Assembly (NCBI GenBank): GCA_943846655.1
Contig: OX044352.1
Span: 310,001 to 374,000, forward strand
Origin: Porticoccus sp002390525
GTDB lineage: Bacteria > Pseudomonadota > Gammaproteobacteria > Pseudomonadales > Porticoccaceae
Direction of reading: 5' to 3'
DNA: 64,000 nucleotides
The translations under genes and the position numbers were made by a program. The notes beneath the pieces are model-generated. The model worked only from the letters and a program-made list of their open reading frames with translations, ran no database searches and was not told where the DNA came from. Below are positions 17,537 to 27,500 of the stretch, piece by piece. Within the stretch, counting starts at the first letter, position 1. Every line of letters begins with the position of its first letter.

Positions 17537-18526
17537 TCAAAAATGCTGGTAGCCAGATTTGATTATATTCAACAGTTTACCCTGGTCATCATAACAACGT
17601 ATTCCTGGATCTATGGAGACTTGACCGATATAACATGCTTGTATTTTTTGCGAGGCTATCATACTCTCTAATAGAGCAACAGATTTTTTTGGAACAGTAA
17701 AACATAACTCATAGTCATCACCACCAGATAGAATCCATTTTTGAATTAAATCATGATCTGCGACATCTGTTAAAAAATTTGCGTATGGTATGCGCTTAAA
17801 TTCAATATTAGCGCCATACGATTTAGAACTAAGAATATGTCCAAGATCTGCAATAAGCCCATCTGAAATGTCTATTGCTGAAGATGCAATATTTTGCAAA
17901 AGGATGCCTTCTTTTATTCTTGGTTCTGGTCGGTAAAATTTATTATAAAGACGATCGATCGAGCTCTTAGGTAGAGGGTTCGATAAATTAAGTGGTTTTT
18001 CAAAAATAAAGGTAGCCGCGGCAGCTTCTCCAAGTGAGCCTGTCACATAAATATAGTCGCCTTCTTTAACACCGCTCCTTTTTATAGCTTTACCTCTATC
18101 TACAGTTCCAAGCACCTGGATGGTTATTGATAAAGGTCCCGCTGTCAGATCTCCACCAACTAAGGTACAGCCAAATTTTTTAGCGTCTCTTTCAAGTGCT
18201 TTGGAAAATCTATAAATCCACTCTTCATTTCCTGTCTGATGAGTCAAGGCTAAAGTAAACCAATGAGGCTCTGCCCCCATAGCCGCGATATCACTGAGAT
18301 TAACTCTTAAAGCACGCTGTGCAATATCACTAGGAGAAGAGTTTGATGGAAAATGTATAGCTTCAACTAATGTATCTACAGAGGTTACGAGTTGCTTATC
18401 TGAAGGGATTTCTAGGATAGCACAATCGTCCCCCACTCCAAGTGAGACACCTTTGCTTTGACCTATATTAGAAAAATATTTTTCTATTATTGAAAATTCA
18501 CTTATTGAAGCTTTTTTTGAACTCAT
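17537..18526 (-). CDS. thiL: Thiamine-monophosphate kinase
   Basis: Phosphorylates thiamine monophosphate to thiamine diphosphate, the last step of cofactor synthesis. Seen: 329 residues, PurM/ThiL fold. The N-terminus is EFSIIEKYFS, and GVGDDCAIL and VDTLVEAIHF provide the magnesium-ATP site. GGDLTAGPL, DISDGLIADLGH and SGGDDYELCF complete the family signature. It lies between nusB and pgpA on the minus strand. No thiamin riboswitch is visible nearby. Confidence 0.96.
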   Translation of the reverse strand: MSSKKASISEFSIIEKYFSNIGQSKGVSLGVGDDCAILEIPSDKQLVTSVDTLVEAIHFPSNSSPSDIAQRALRVNLSDIAAMGAEPHWFTLALTHQTGNEEWIYRFSKALERDAKKFGCTLVGGDLTAGPLSITIQVLGTVDRGKAIKRSGVKEGDYIYVTGSLGEAAAATFIFEKPLNLSNPLPKSSIDRLYNKFYRPEPRIKEGILLQNIASSAIDISDGLIADLGHILSSKSYGANIEFKRIPYANFLTDVADHDLIQKWILSGGDDYELCFTVPKKSVALLESMIASQKIQACYIGQVSIDPGIRCYDDQGKLLNIIKSGYQHF

Positions 18527-18611
18527 AAATTTAACTTTTATATTTTAATATGACTAAAAATAGCGTCTTCATAATTTAGTAAATATCAATACCTAAGGAT
18601 TATAGAGTCGA

Positions 18612-19055
18612 TTATTTAGGGTGTTTCTCATTGTTGATTTCAATAGCACGTTTTTTAAGTGCCGCCATATCAAGGATCCCGTTAATATACTTGTAGGTAT
18701 CAGTTGGCCCAAATTTTTTAGCTAAATTTACTGCCTCATTAATCGCAACCTTATAGGGAATATCGATTCTGAAACATAACTCATATGAGCCAATTCTTAA
18801 AATAACCCTAGATATGTGGTCTAATCTCGAAGTTTCTCTATCAAGATATTCCGTATAAGCACCGTCTACCTCATCTAATTTCTCTATAATACCGTAAAGC
18901 AATTCTTTAAAAAATTCAGTGTCTACCTTATCCATATTATTATTAGCTACAAATTCTTGATATATAATGTTAATTTCAGTACCAGAAACCGAGCGCTGGT
19001 AAAGGGCTTGGACTAAGAGCTCTCTAGCTTTTTTTCGAGTTGAAGGTAAGAACAT
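18612..19055 (-). CDS. nusB: Transcription antitermination factor NusB
   Basis: Binds boxA RNA with NusE (S10) in rRNA antitermination. Seen: 147 residues, all-helical. The N-terminal RKKARELLVQALYQRS and C-terminal VAINEAVNLAKKFGPTDTYKYINGILD blocks are hallmark NusB sequence. The ATG at 19055 has AGGAAG at a good distance. It sits 15 bases after ribH, preserving the widespread ribH-nusB pairing. Confidence 0.96.
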   Translation of the reverse strand: MFLPSTRKKARELLVQALYQRSVSGTEINIIYQEFVANNNMDKVDTEFFKELLYGIIEKLDEVDGAYTEYLDRETSRLDHISRVILRIGSYELCFRIDIPYKVAINEAVNLAKKFGPTDTYKYINGILDMAALKKRAIEINNEKHPK

Positions 19056-19070
19056 CAGTGCTTCCTATGA

Positions 19071-19577
19071 TTAACTAAATGTATGGATCATTTCCAGTAC
19101 AGCATCTGCAGCATCTTGTCCTTTATTGCTTTGACCTAAAGCGGAATTTATCTCTATATGAGAGCGTTGCTCAGCCTGGGCAAGATCATCAGTAGTTAAA
19201 AGACCATAACCAACTGGTATATTAGCCCTAAGGACAACTTCGCCTAGACCTCTGGTAGTTTCTTGGCATATATAATCGAAATGTGGAGTCTCTCCACGAA
19301 TTACACAACCTAAAGCAATAATGCCATTATAACTAGGTAGTTTCTGAACATTAGTTAATTTTTGACAAGCAAAAGGTAACTCAAATGCACCGGGAACCCT
19401 ATATATATCAATATTTTTTTCAGGAATTCCTGAATTTTTTAATACAAATTGAGCCCCTTTTATAAGGTTGTCAGTAATATTAGAATTCCATTTAGCTGCT
19501 ACTACAGCAATATGAACCGAAGACATACCATCTTTATTTATTTCAAAATTATCCCTACTAGGACTTTTTTTACTCAT
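19071..19577 (-). CDS. ribH: 6,7-dimethyl-8-ribityllumazine synthase (RibH)
   Basis: Condenses the pyrimidine product with 3,4-dihydroxy-2-butanone 4-phosphate to lumazine, forming icosahedral or pentameric shells. Seen: 168 residues from the ATG at 19577. Family blocks are AAKWNSNITDNLIKGA, RVPGAFELPFA, GCVIRGETPHFDY and NIPVGYGLLTTD. An ATG further upstream (19619) lacks a ribosome site. GAGGG stands before 19577, so I chose the shorter form, still with a 17-residue N-terminal extension before the conserved core. Confidence 0.93.
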   Translation of the reverse strand: MSKKSPSRDNFEINKDGMSSVHIAVVAAKWNSNITDNLIKGAQFVLKNSGIPEKNIDIYRVPGAFELPFACQKLTNVQKLPSYNGIIALGCVIRGETPHFDYICQETTRGLGEVVLRANIPVGYGLLTTDDLAQAEQRSHIEINSALGQSNKGQDAADAVLEMIHTFS

Positions 19578-19639
19578 TTTTGAGCCCTCAATATTTTCTT
19601 CAAAATATTTATGATTCATTGATCATTTGTAGTAAATTT

Positions 19640-20743
19640 TTATTCACAACTTATATATTCTACTACTTCTAGATCAAACCCAGAAATTGCTATGAATCTG
19701 AATGGTGCACTTAGTAATCTCATTTTATGTACCCCAAGATTCATTAAAATTTGTGAACCTGTTCCTACTTGTTGATAAACGACATCACTGGCTTTTTTAG
19801 GTACCGGACTAATCATGTCATCAATCCCAGAATCTATATCGTCAGCATCTTCAGGGTAATAAAGAAAAACTACTACTCCTCTTCCTTCCTTTGCTACTCT
19901 CTCCATCGCCCCAGATAAAGTCCAATTTTTGTAACCCCCAGGTGACTCAATACTGAAAAGATCTCTAGCAGACTTATTTATATGAACTCTGACTAATGGA
20001 GGTTCTCCTTCGGAAATATCACCCATAACTAAAGCAAAATGTTTTTCATTACGAACTACATCCAAATACGTGTGAAGCACAAAATCGCCATATCTTGTAT
20101 TCACGACTCGCTCACTGGTGCAGCTGACAGTCTTTTCAGTAACAAGTCGATAATGTATTAGATCGGCAATTGTACCTATTTTAAGGTTGTGTTTTTTTGC
20201 AAAGACATCGAGATCGCTGCGGCGCGCCATAGTTCCATCTTCATTCATAATTTCAACAATTACTGCAGCTGATTCTAAGCCAGCTATTCTTGCCAAATCA
20301 CATCCAGCCTCGGTATGTCCTGCACGACACAAAACACCTCCGGCTTCTGCTTGAAGAGGAAATATATGACCGGGTTGAACAATGTCTTTTTTTGATGCGT
20401 TATCAGCAACTGCTGCATGAATAGTTCGAGCTCTATCAGCAGCAGATATACCTGTCGTTACACCATTAGCAGCTTCAATAGATACAGTGAAATTAGTTGC
20501 ACGGCTGGCCTTATTAACACTAACCATCAAGGGTAAATCTAATTGTCTACATCGCTGTTCTGTTAATGTTAAGCAGATCAGGCCGCGTCCATTAGTCGCC
20601 ATAAAATTTATATCTTCTGGCCGAACCATTGTTGCAGCCATTACCAGATCACCCTCATTTTCACGATTTTCATCGTCCATAAGGATAACCATTTTACCTT
20701 GACGTATGTCTTCAATTATTTCTTCAGTGCTATTAATGCTCAT
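19640..20743 (-). CDS. ribB: 3,4-dihydroxy-2-butanone 4-phosphate synthase with degenerate cyclohydrolase-like domain (RibBX type)
   Basis: Makes the four-carbon unit of riboflavin from ribulose 5-phosphate. Seen: 367 residues. The N-terminal RibB domain (about 1-200) has the acidic loop DDENRENEGDL (23-33) and HTEAGCDLARIAG. The C-terminal half aligns in outline with GTP cyclohydrolase II, but the zinc Cys cluster is absent: where RibA has GDSLFSLRCDCG, this protein reads ARDLFSIESPGG. Known: fused RibB proteins with a non-cyclohydrolase tail (RibBX) exist in proteobacteria. A real RibA is encoded at 16291. The start is ATG 20743; a TTG 12 bases upstream is less likely. Confidence 0.92.
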   Translation of the reverse strand: MSINSTEEIIEDIRQGKMVILMDDENRENEGDLVMAATMVRPEDINFMATNGRGLICLTLTEQRCRQLDLPLMVSVNKASRATNFTVSIEAANGVTTGISAADRARTIHAAVADNASKKDIVQPGHIFPLQAEAGGVLCRAGHTEAGCDLARIAGLESAAVIVEIMNEDGTMARRSDLDVFAKKHNLKIGTIADLIHYRLVTEKTVSCTSERVVNTRYGDFVLHTYLDVVRNEKHFALVMGDISEGEPPLVRVHINKSARDLFSIESPGGYKNWTLSGAMERVAKEGRGVVVFLYYPEDADDIDSGIDDMISPVPKKASDVVYQQVGTGSQILMNLGVHKMRLLSAPFRFIAISGFDLEVVEYISCE

Positions 20744-20803
20744 ACCTATTCTCAAATCTAAATTATAAAAAACATAACTTGTATCATCACTGCATTCAAA
20801 AAA

Positions 20804-21412
20804 CTAATTCGTAATAGCGATTTCTCCAAGCATTAATCGTTCCACATAGCGTGCAATTACATCTACCTCTAAGTTAACTTTAGTTCCTTTCTGGTAAGTG
20901 TTCATGACAGTATGCTCAAGAGTCCAAGGAACGATATTTAATTCAAAATCTGATCCCTCGACCTTATTAACAGTTAAACTTATTCCATCGACAGTTATTG
21001 ATCCTTTTTGTGCGATATATTTGGCAAGTTCAGCCGGCGCACGAACCCGAAAGCGCTCAGAGCGGGCATCTGGGAAGCGGTCTAAAATTTCACCTATACC
21101 GTCAACATGGCCAAGCACTAGATGGCCGCCCAATCTCATATCTATGGTCAGCGAGCGTTCAAGATTAACTTTGGATCCGATACTCCAGTTTTCTATAGAA
21201 GTAACAGATAATGTCTCTGAAGAGACATCTGACTCGTAACCATCCTGACATAATCTTGCAACTGTGAGACAAACACCATTAGTTGCAATGCTATCTCCAA
21301 GTTGGATTTTTGATATATCTAGTTGTTTTGTATTCACGCGCAATTTCATATCGCCATTGCATTGTTTTAGAGCTACGATCTCTCCAACTTCTTCTATGAT
21401 GCCAGTAAACAT
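20804..21412 (-). CDS. ribE: Riboflavin synthase alpha subunit
   Basis: Dismutates two lumazine molecules into riboflavin and the pyrimidine precursor, working with RibH. Seen: 202 residues built of two similar lumazine-binding beta-barrels. The start MFTGIIEEVGEI is diagnostic. Paired motifs are GDSIATNGVCLTV in the first repeat and GSITVDGISLTVN in the second. It starts 2 bases after ribD ends and belongs to the ribD-ribE-ribB-ribH run. No FMN riboswitch is visible upstream of any of these genes. Confidence 0.96.
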   Translation of the reverse strand: MFTGIIEEVGEIVALKQCNGDMKLRVNTKQLDISKIQLGDSIATNGVCLTVARLCQDGYESDVSSETLSVTSIENWSIGSKVNLERSLTIDMRLGGHLVLGHVDGIGEILDRFPDARSERFRVRAPAELAKYIAQKGSITVDGISLTVNKVEGSDFELNIVPWTLEHTVMNTYQKGTKVNLEVDVIARYVERLMLGEIAITN

Positions 21413-21414
21413 AT

Positions 21415-22557
21415 TTATGGTTTCTCTACTTTAGTATTTAAATTTTTTATTTGCGTAGTCAGGCGTATATCGTTGCCTACCTGCCTTATATCCTTAATGT
21501 CTAGCTCTATAGCTTCATCTAGACAAGTAAATGGCAAACTAAGCAATGGTCTTGCTATATTGCCCAAGAGTTTTGGTGCCATATAAATTACAAGCTCATC
21601 CACTAAACCTTGTTGCATAAAGGCACCTGCCAAGATTGGGCCCGATTCTATAAGAACATTATTGCACTCTTTTTCAGCCAATAATTTCATTAGACCTAAA
21701 AGATCAACTTTTCCAGCACTATTAGCAATACAGATGGTATCAATATTTCTTAAATCTGAATTGTATTTCTCAATTGCTGTAGCAACTAATATAGGTGCTG
21801 AACCTGACAAAATCTTTGCATCATTTGGTAATTTTAGTTTGCTGTCAACTACTACTAAAAGTGGTTGTTTTGGCTCTTGTATATGGTTAGATATAGATGC
21901 ATCTTTTTTATATCTGACTGTCAAAGATGGATCATCATACAAAATAGTTCCAATACCCGTAATAATAGCGCAATTCGTGGCTCTTAGTTTCTGAACATCT
22001 TCACGGGCAGGTTGACCAGTAATCCACCGACTTGTTCCATCGCCCATTGCAGTGCGTCCATCTAAGCTCATAGCTAACTTAATAGTTATTCTGGGTAAGC
22101 CAAGCTGATGTCTTTTGATATAACCTAAATTAAGCTTTTGGGCATCAGTTTTTAATAAAGGTCCCTCGACTAAGATACCTGCTTGTTTTAACTTTAGAAG
22201 ACCCTGACCATCCACCGCTGGGTTAGGGTCAGTCATACCATATACAACTCTTGAAATTCCAGACTTTATTAACGCATCCACGCAAGGACCTGTTTTTCCC
22301 TTATGGCTGCATGGCTCCAGAGTAATATAAGCTGTGGCCCCATCGGATGGTGTAATTAAAGACTTAAGAGCATTTATCTCGGCATGATCCTCGCCAGCTA
22401 TTTGATGCCATCCTTCACCTATAATTTTCTCGTCCTTCGTAAGAATGCAGCCTACAGAAGGATTTGGCATACAAGTATTTTTTCCTTTAAGCGCCAGCTT
22501 TAGAGCTTTAGTCATCATTTGAAAATCGTAGCCACTTAAGTGCTTAGTATTTTCCAT
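21415..22557 (-). CDS. ribD: Bifunctional riboflavin deaminase/reductase RibD
   Basis: Deaminates and reduces the pyrimidine intermediate of riboflavin synthesis. Seen: 380 residues. The zinc deaminase domain (about 1-145) has HAEINAL and PCSHKGKTGPCVDAL, giving the His and two Cys ligands and the catalytic Glu. The reductase domain (about 150-375) has LAMSLDGRTA and the NADPH-site region VLIESGPILAGAF. It follows nrdR by 6 bases, the usual nrdR-ribD pairing, and leads into ribE. Confidence 0.96.
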   Translation of the reverse strand: MENTKHLSGYDFQMMTKALKLALKGKNTCMPNPSVGCILTKDEKIIGEGWHQIAGEDHAEINALKSLITPSDGATAYITLEPCSHKGKTGPCVDALIKSGISRVVYGMTDPNPAVDGQGLLKLKQAGILVEGPLLKTDAQKLNLGYIKRHQLGLPRITIKLAMSLDGRTAMGDGTSRWITGQPAREDVQKLRATNCAIITGIGTILYDDPSLTVRYKKDASISNHIQEPKQPLLVVVDSKLKLPNDAKILSGSAPILVATAIEKYNSDLRNIDTICIANSAGKVDLLGLMKLLAEKECNNVLIESGPILAGAFMQQGLVDELVIYMAPKLLGNIARPLLSLPFTCLDEAIELDIKDIRQVGNDIRLTTQIKNLNTKVEKP

Positions 22558-22563
22558 ATAAAA

Positions 22564-23037
22564 TTAATCCCTAATCTTTTCTGAACCTTTTTTTTCTAAT
22601 CGGTCAAGCTCGGCTCGAAATTCGCTTAAATCTTGAAAACTTCGATAAACAGAGGCAAAACGAACATACGCTACTTCATCTAACTCTCTAAGTTCAGACA
22701 TAACTCTTTCTCCAACCATTCTCGAAGTCATCTCTCTTTCTCCGGTTGCCCTCAAGCTATGCTGAATATGTGATATCGCGTCTTCAATCTGATCGATACT
22801 AACTGGACGCTTCTCAAGAGCTCTGAGAAGACCTGCTCTAAGCTTTTCTTCATCAAAGGGTTCGCGTGTTTCGTCACTTTTTATGACTCTTGGCATAATT
22901 AGCTCAGCTAATTCATAAGTAGTAAAACGCTCACGACAAGACATACATTCACGTCTTCGCCTAACTTGATCACCCTCTGAAACAAGCCGGGAGTCATTAA
23001 CCTTAGTATCTTCTGCGCTACAAAAAGGACAATGCAT
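22564..23037 (-). CDS. nrdR: Transcriptional repressor NrdR
   Basis: Nucleotide-sensing repressor of ribonucleotide reductase genes. Seen: 157 residues. The N-terminal zinc ribbon has CPFC (3-6) and CMSC (about 31-36), and RRRRECMSCRERFTTYE is typical. An ATP-cone domain follows (VIKSDETREPFDEEKLRAGLLRALEKRPV). It is the first gene of the nrdR-rib cluster, with glyA upstream on the same strand. No tandem NrdR boxes are seen in this window, so its targets lie elsewhere. Confidence 0.97.
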   Translation of the reverse strand: MHCPFCSAEDTKVNDSRLVSEGDQVRRRRECMSCRERFTTYELAELIMPRVIKSDETREPFDEEKLRAGLLRALEKRPVSIDQIEDAISHIQHSLRATGEREMTSRMVGERVMSELRELDEVAYVRFASVYRSFQDLSEFRAELDRLEKKGSEKIRD

Positions 23038-23092
23038 GGGAGTCTCTTGATTTTAATAAATAATATAGAATTATATCATACTGAAATGATCT

Positions 23093-23107
23093 CTCAGCGT
23101 CGCTGAG
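23093..23107. repeat. 15-bp palindrome between glyA and nrdR
   Basis: Seen: CTCAGCGTCGCTGAG, two perfect 7-base arms around a central T, in the 123-base gap between the end of glyA and the nrdR start. There is no T run on either side, so it is a poor intrinsic terminator. It could equally be an operator or an mRNA hairpin. Confidence 0.4.
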
Positions 23108-23160
23108 GTTTGCAGCAATTCGAGGAAAAAATATAAGGTGATTGTATTAATAAAAACTTA

Positions 23161-24420
23161 CTAGCTGTATACAGGAAATCTACTGCAAAGCTCGAGGACC
23201 TTATCTTTTACCTCTGGAATAACCGTATTAGAATTACCAGCTTCTAAGCTATCTAGCACATCACAAATCCAATGAGCGAGACCTTCTGATTCAGCTTCCT
23301 TGAATCCGCGAGTCGTTATAGCGGGAGTACCTATTCTTAATCCAGAAGTTACAAAGGGTGATCGAGGGTCATTAGGTACAGCATTTTTGTTTACTGTTAT
23401 AAATGCCTCGCCCAAAGCTGCATCAGCATCCTTTCCAGTAAACTCTTTACCGATTAAATCAACCAGCATGAGATGATTTTCAGTTCCGCCAGATACTATT
23501 TTTATTTTTCTTTTTATGAAAGTCGCAGCCATTATCTGCGCATTTTTTAATACCTGTTGTTGATAAACTTTAAACTCTTCAGTTAGAGCCTCTTTAAAAG
23601 AAATAGCTTTGGCAGCTATGACATGACAAAGAGGCCCTCCTTGGCCACCAGGAAAGATAGCGGAATTAAATTTCTTTGCTAAATCTTCGTTATTAGTCAA
23701 AATAATCCCGCCACGAGGACCCCGAAGTGTCTTATGTGTGGTCGATGTTACAGCGTCTGCAAAGGGAATTGGGCTAGGATAAACACCTGCGGCAACAAGA
23801 CCAGCTACATGTGCCATATCAACTAAAAAATAAGCCCCCACCTTATCGGCAATTTCACGAAAACGCTTCCAATCCAAAATTCCAGAGTATGCGGAAAATC
23901 CAGCTATGATCATTTTAGGTTTGCATTCGGTTGCTAGTTTCTCTATTTCGTCATAGTCGACTAAGCCAGTTTCTGGATTTAAACCATATTGAACAGAATT
24001 ATAAATTTTTCCTGAGAAACTAGGTTTTGCTCCATGAGTTAAATGGCCACCCGCGTCTAAACTCATGCCAAGTATAGTGTCACCGGCCGAGCAAAGAGCT
24101 AAAAACACAGCAGAATTTGCCTGTGATCCAGAATGTGGCTGAACATTAGCAAAGCCAACCCCAAATAATTCTTTAGCTCTCTCTATAGCTAGTTCTTCTG
24201 TTTGATCGACAAATTCACAACCACCGTAGTAACGTTTGCTAGGATAGCCTTCAGCATACTTATTAGTAAGCTTAGATCCCTGTGCCGCCATTACAGCAGG
24301 ACTAGTATAATTTTCCGATGCGATAAGCTCAATATGATCTTCTTGGCGTTTCGACTCGTTTTTTATTGATCCCCAAATCTCAGGATCAAAATTTTCAATA
24401 GTTTGGTTTTTATCAAACAT
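23161..24420 (-). CDS. glyA: Serine hydroxymethyltransferase
   Basis: PLP enzyme that moves the serine hydroxymethyl group to tetrahydrofolate, giving glycine and one-carbon units. Seen: 419 residues, normal length. IELIASENYTSPAVMAAQGS opens the conserved core, YYGGCEFVDQTEELAIERAK follows, and the PLP Lys lies in TSTTHKTLRGPRGG. Upstream of nrdR as in pseudomonads. The 142-base gap before it, towards icmF, is AT-rich, and I see no convincing operator. Confidence 0.97.
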   Translation of the reverse strand: MFDKNQTIENFDPEIWGSIKNESKRQEDHIELIASENYTSPAVMAAQGSKLTNKYAEGYPSKRYYGGCEFVDQTEELAIERAKELFGVGFANVQPHSGSQANSAVFLALCSAGDTILGMSLDAGGHLTHGAKPSFSGKIYNSVQYGLNPETGLVDYDEIEKLATECKPKMIIAGFSAYSGILDWKRFREIADKVGAYFLVDMAHVAGLVAAGVYPSPIPFADAVTSTTHKTLRGPRGGIILTNNEDLAKKFNSAIFPGGQGGPLCHVIAAKAISFKEALTEEFKVYQQQVLKNAQIMAATFIKRKIKIVSGGTENHLMLVDLIGKEFTGKDADAALGEAFITVNKNAVPNDPRSPFVTSGLRIGTPAITTRGFKEAESEGLAHWICDVLDSLEAGNSNTVIPEVKDKVLELCSRFPVYS

Positions 24421-24562
24421 TCATATCACACAATAGACTTATATTTAAATGGGAAGGTTTTTTCAATCACTAAATTGTACACAAATTTAGATAAAAACTA
24501 CACGATTTTTGCGTCTGAATAAACTTATTAAGATATACTATTTTTCTACTGGTAATAATAAG

Positions 24563-27500
24563 CTACATATTTCTTCTGTAAAGACCACCAATTTCGTAAA
24601 GAGCTGAGCTTAATTGCCCTAAAGAGTTAAATTTAGCTGCCTCCATAAGACAGCTAAATATATTTTCTTGATTTAATGCCGCTAGCTTTAGGTTAGCAAT
24701 TGACTCTTCAGCAACATCTTTATTCAGGATGACATATGCTTTCAATGCATCAACTTGTAGTTGCTTTTCTTTATCATCAGATCTTGCAAGTTCGCGCCCT
24801 TCTATAATTTCTTTTTCCTCTTCATTTGGAAGAAAAGTATTTATGCCAATCAATGGCAAGCTACCATCATACTTTTTATGCTCATAAACCATACTTTCTT
24901 CTTGAATTTTTCCTCTCTGATACATAGTTTCCATTGCGCCAAGCACTCCTCCACGTTCCGAGATTCTGTCAAATTCATCATAGACCGCTTCTTCTAATAA
25001 GTCGGTCAACTGTTCAACCACAAAAGACCCTTGCCATGGATTTTCACAAAAATTTAAACCAAATTCACGATTGATTATTAATTGTATTGCCATAGCACGA
25101 CGAACTGATTCTGATGTTGGTGTAGTAATAGCTTCGTCATAAGCATTAGTGTGTAAACTATTCGTATTATCAAATATTGCATATAAAGCTTGAAGGGTCG
25201 TACGAATATCATTGAAGCTCATTTCTTGTGCATGCAAACTTCGACCAGATGTCTGAATATGATATTTAAGCATCTGGCTACGTGGGCTAGCATCATATCT
25301 TTCCTTCATCGCTCTAGCCCAAATACGACGAGCAACTCTGCCCATCACAGCATATTCAGGATCCATCCCATTAGAAAAGAAAAAACTGAAATTTGATACA
25401 AAATCATCTATTTTCATTCCCCTCGATAGATAATACTCTACTAGAGTAAATCCATTTGATAGAGTAAATGCTAACTGCGAAATCGGGTTAGCACCTGCTT
25501 CAGCGATATGATAACCGCTTACTGAAACACTATAATAATTGGATATTTTATTTTTAATAAAATATTCTTGCACATCACCCATCATCCGCATCGCAAAATT
25601 TGTAGAAAAAATACAAGTATTTTGTGCTTGATCCTCTTTGAGAATGTCGGCTTGCACAGTTCCGCGAACTGACGTTAGGGCTACTTCTTTTATTTTAGAA
25701 TAAATTTTACCCTCTACCAATCTATCGCCAGTAATTCCGAGCAAAGCTAGGCCTAATTGATTATGGCCGTCTGGAAGCTTTCCTTTATAAGTAGGCCTCT
25801 CTTTACCTTTGAAAAAATTCTGTATTTTAAGCTCAGCTTCAGCCCATAAATCATTTTCTTTAAGATAAATTTCAACTTGTTGATCAATTACAGCATTCAT
25901 AAAAAAAGCTAGAATCATTGGTGCTGGGCCGTTTATAGTCATAGATACTGAGGTTTTTGAGGAGCATAGATCAAAACCGGAATAGAGTTTTTTCATATCA
26001 TCTAATGTGGCAATTGAGACTCCAGAATTACCAATTTTTCCCCATATATCAGGACGCACATCTGGGTCCGCTCCGTAAAGTGTTACGGAGTCAAAAGCTG
26101 TTGAAAGACGAATAGCTGGTAAACCACTTGATACATAATGGAATCTACGATTTGTCTTTTCCGGGGTGCCCTCACCAGCAAACATCCTTGAGGGATCCTC
26201 TCCTATCCTACGATATGAAAAAACACCAGCTGTATACGGATAGTTACCTGGTAAATTTTCGGATAGTAAAAATTTCAAAATTTCGCCCCAATCTCTATAC
26301 TTAGGAGCTGCAACCTTTGGAATTTTTAGTTGACTTAAAGAGGTTGTATAATTGTCGCCTTTGATATCCTTACCTCTTACAGAATAAGAATATTTGTCTG
26401 ATTCAACTGCTGATTTTCTTTCTGTCCATTCATGAATGATTTTTTTTGATTCCATCGTCATTTTGGTAATGGCATATTGATACGTTGCACGCAATTTACT
26501 GAGAGTTTTATCAGAATTTTTTTGGATTAACTGAGATTCTGAATACTTCTCTAGAGGACTTGGAAGCATCTCATCTTTTAGTTTTTTTAACATGGAATAA
26601 GCCTGATAAGCTTCAGATGCAAGTTCAGATTGAGCTTTATTTTTTTTACAAATCTGTCGCCCATTCTCACTAATATCAGAGAGGTAACGTACTCTATTTT
26701 CAGGAATAAGTGCAATCGATTTTGAATGAATAAAAGTACTATCTTTTTTAGGAACCCAGACTTTTTTATCCAATTTCTTTTTACGAGCAATGAGTCTGCA
26801 CAGATTATAAAAAGCATAACTTAACCCAGGATCATTAAATTGGTTAGCAATGACTGGGTAGACTGGTATTTCGGTATCTAACAAATCAAATTTATTATGA
26901 TTTCTTCGCCACTGCTTTCGTATATCGCGCAGAGCGTCTGCTGAGCCTCTTTTTTCATACTTATTTAAAATGACTATATCTGCATAATCGACCATATCTA
27001 TTTTTTCTAGCTGAGTAGCTGCACCGTAATCTCCAGTCATTATATAAATTGATAGATCAACAAAATCGACTATCTGAGAATCGCTTTGACCAATACCGGC
27101 TGTCTCAATGAGTATCAAGTCATAACCTACTGATCTTAAATATATAGATATATCTTCTAAGACTTCATTGGTTGCCAAATGTTGTCGTCTTGTTGCCATA
27201 GATCTCATAAATATTTTTGGAGAAGAAAGGCTATTCATTCTTATCCTGTCACCTAACAACGCTCCTCCTGTTTTTCGCCGAGTAGGGTCTACAGCTAAAA
27301 CTGCTATACGGATATCTGGTCTATTTCTTAAAAATCTCTCTAAGAGCTCATCAATAACACTACTCTTACCTGCTCCACCAGTACCAGTAATACCTATTAC
27401 TGGTGTCTCACAAATAAACTCTTTCCATTTAGTTTTTAACTCATTTAATGTATCTGCTGGGATAACTCTATTTTCTATAGCAGAGATAGTTTGAGAAATT

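Noticed and set aside
20744..23160. An FMN riboswitch expected with riboflavin genes.
   Set aside because: The gaps before ribD, ribE and ribB are 3-60 bases, and the 123-base gap before nrdR shows none of the conserved FMN-element blocks.
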